DNA from: Bacillota bacterium
GTDB taxonomy: Bacteria; Bacillota; Clostridia; Christensenellales; Pumilibacteraceae
Reading direction: 5' to 3'
DNA: 7,379 bases
Assembly: GCA_009787685.1 (NCBI GenBank)
Contig: WQSV01000066.1
Span: 1-7,379, forward strand
Shown: positions 6,014 to 7,379 of the stretch, piece by piece
How positions within the stretch are numbered: the first letter of the stretch is position 1
Layout: every line of letters begins with the position of its first letter
Made by a program: the position numbers and the translations under genes
The notes under the pieces: generated by a model
What the model was told of the DNA's origin: nothing
Database searches by the model: none
Seen by the model: only the letters and a program-made list of their open reading frames with translations

Positions 6014-7379
6014 TTACCTTCTCATTAACATGTCTTTAATGTCACTAATTTGGACTTTGGTTTTGATGTTGGTTTCCAGTTTTTGAGCAACTTTGTCCCT
6101 TGCATGCATTATTGTTGTGTGGTCGCGCCCACCAAAAATGTTTCCAATTTTCGCAAGTGGCATGTTGTGAACAAGGTCGGTTATTAAATAGATACAAATT
6201 TGTCTCGGTTCAACAACCTCACGATTTTTCTTTTTTCCAAGCAAATCGTTTTTTGCAACATTGAAAAACTCACAAACTTTTTCGATTATCATTTCACTTG
6301 TTATGTTTTCTTCAGATTTGACGACTATTTCTTTCAAAACCTCTTGAACTATTTCAACGGTTGGTTTCTTGTCATGAACGCGAGCAAGAAGAATGACTTT
6401 GTTGAGCAGTCCTTCCATTTCGCGAACATTTGATTCCACCTTTTCTGCCATTAGTTGCAAAACTTCAAAGTCAATGTTTTGATTGGCTGAATGCGCTTTT
6501 TTTTGAAGAATCGATATTCTTGTTTCAAGGTCTGGCGGCAAAACATCAACGAGCATACCCCATTCAAATCTTGAACACAGTCTGTCATCAAGCCCTTGTA
6601 TTTCTTTCGGCTTTCTGTCGCAAGCGAGAATGATTTGTTTTCCTGCTTGATGAAGTTCATTGAAAGTGTGGAATATTTCCTCTTGACTCGCTTCTTTCCC
6701 TGCAATAAACTGAATATCGTCAACAATCAAAACGTCGGCTTCACGATACTTTTTTCGAAAAGACGAATTTCCATCTTTTGATGTTCTGATACTCGTTATG
6801 AAGTCCGTGACAAACTTTTCACTCGTCACATAAAGAACACGTGTTTTTTCATCATTGAGCAAAACTTCGTTTCCAATTGCCTGCATTAAATGAGTTTTTC
6901 CAAGCCCCGTTCCCCCATAGATAAACAAAGGGTTATATGTTTGTCCGGGATTTTCCGCTACCGCTTGAGCGGCTGCATAGGAAAATTTGTTGGATGAGCC
7001 GACAACGAAACTCTCAAAATTATATTTTGGATTAAGTGGAACTGAGTCGTATTTTTGAACACCCTCATCGCTCGGTTTGATATATTCACTGACATTTTTG
7101 CTCTTGTCGAGTGCTGAGAACATGTTTTCCCACTCTTCACAATTGTCTTGCGGAACGAGAAGAACGGCTTTAACTGATGGAACATCCACAAATCTGACCG
7201 CTTCATTCAATTTTTCTTGAAAACTTGTGACTATAGTTGAGAGCAATGACTGCGCACAAGCTTTCACGACAAGCTGTTCGTCGTGAATTCCAAGGGGTGT
7301 CATCGACCTTATCCAAGTGTCGACGCTATAGGCTTGCATCGTCATTTCAAGACGAGCAACCATTTTTGACCACATTTCT
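6014..7379 (-). CDS. dnaA: Chromosomal replication initiator DnaA, 5' end at window edge
   Basis: DnaA is the AAA+ ATPase that binds DnaA boxes at oriC, melts the origin and helps load the helicase. Numbered from the first Met in the window (7373-7375), 453 residues are visible. Domain I (about 1-80) has WSKMVARLE and VDTWI; a short variable linker follows. Domain III holds Walker A GGTGLGKT (154-161), Walker B VLIVDD (215-220), the arginine-finger box DRLCSRFEWG (264-273, Arg269 the likely finger) and sensor II NVREMEG (316-322). Domain IV ends with the DNA-binding signature GGRDHTTIMHARDKV (415-429). All key residues are present. That first Met sits directly before the conserved Trp, where relatives have several more residues, and the frame stays open to the edge with no ribosome site in the 4 remaining bases. 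The true start therefore probably lies outside the window. No dnaN follows; a strong terminator does. Confidence 0.97.
   Translation of the reverse strand, partial: EMWSKMVARLEMTMQAYSVDTWIRSMTPLGIHDEQLVVKACAQSLLSTIVTSFQEKLNEAVRFVDVPSVKAVLLVPQDNCEEWENMFSALDKSKNVSEYIKPSDEGVQKYDSVPLNPKYNFESFVVGSSNKFSYAAAQAVAENPGQTYNPLFIYGGTGLGKTHLMQAIGNEVLLNDEKTRVLYVTSEKFVTDFITSIRTSKDGNSSFRKKYREADVLIVDDIQFIAGKEASQEEIFHTFNELHQAGKQIILACDRKPKEIQGLDDRLCSRFEWGMLVDVLPPDLETRISILQKKAHSANQNIDFEVLQLMAEKVESNVREMEGLLNKVILLARVHDKKPTVEIVQEVLKEIVVKSEENITSEMIIEKVCEFFNVAKNDLLGKKKNREVVEPRQICIYLITDLVHNMPLAKIGNIFGGRDHTTIMHARDKVAQKLETNIKTKVQISDIKDMLMRR

Overview
The window holds five genes, all on the minus strand. Read in transcription order (right to left) they are dnaA, pnp, an M16B zinc peptidase gene, a small dimeric-type dUTPase/MazG-fold gene, and the 5' part of a large surface lipoprotein gene that runs off the left edge. 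The DNA is AT-rich. Genes carry AGGAG-type ribosome sites, and promoters match the sigma-A type with a 17-bp spacer and extended -10. Tryptophan is encoded by TGG. The pnp / M16 peptidase pairing resembles the pnpA-mlpA neighbourhood of Bacillota. I infer a low-GC Bacillota (or relative), probably an uncultured lineage, but cannot place it more finely.

Layout. 6014-7379: dnaA, cut at its 5' end by the window edge and closed by a 16-bp perfect terminator hairpin at 5966-6005. 5787-5965: pnp control region, with a clear promoter and a small hairpin directly against the ribosome site. 3669-5786: pnp, complete. 3574-3668: a spacer almost filled by a nested palindrome. 2317-3573: M16B peptidase, whose start has no visible Shine-Dalgarno sequence. 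1961-2317: dUTPase-family gene, its GTG sharing one base with the peptidase stop, followed by a terminator at 1921-1952. 1659-1920: intergenic region with overlapping inverted repeats and a strong promoter. 1-1658: lipoprotein of at least 552 residues built of about 87-residue beta modules.

How the genes relate. pnp, the peptidase and the dUTPase gene probably form one transcription unit running from the promoter at 5851-5879 to the terminator at 1921-1952. It combines RNA turnover, a processing-type peptidase and nucleotide-pool cleaning. dnaA and the lipoprotein gene are separate units, each bounded by a terminator or its own promoter. The core genes are ordinary. I do not see a clear new multi-gene system. 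The least explained items are the modular lipoprotein, the two palindromic intergenic regions, and the placing of dnaA directly before pnp without dnaN.
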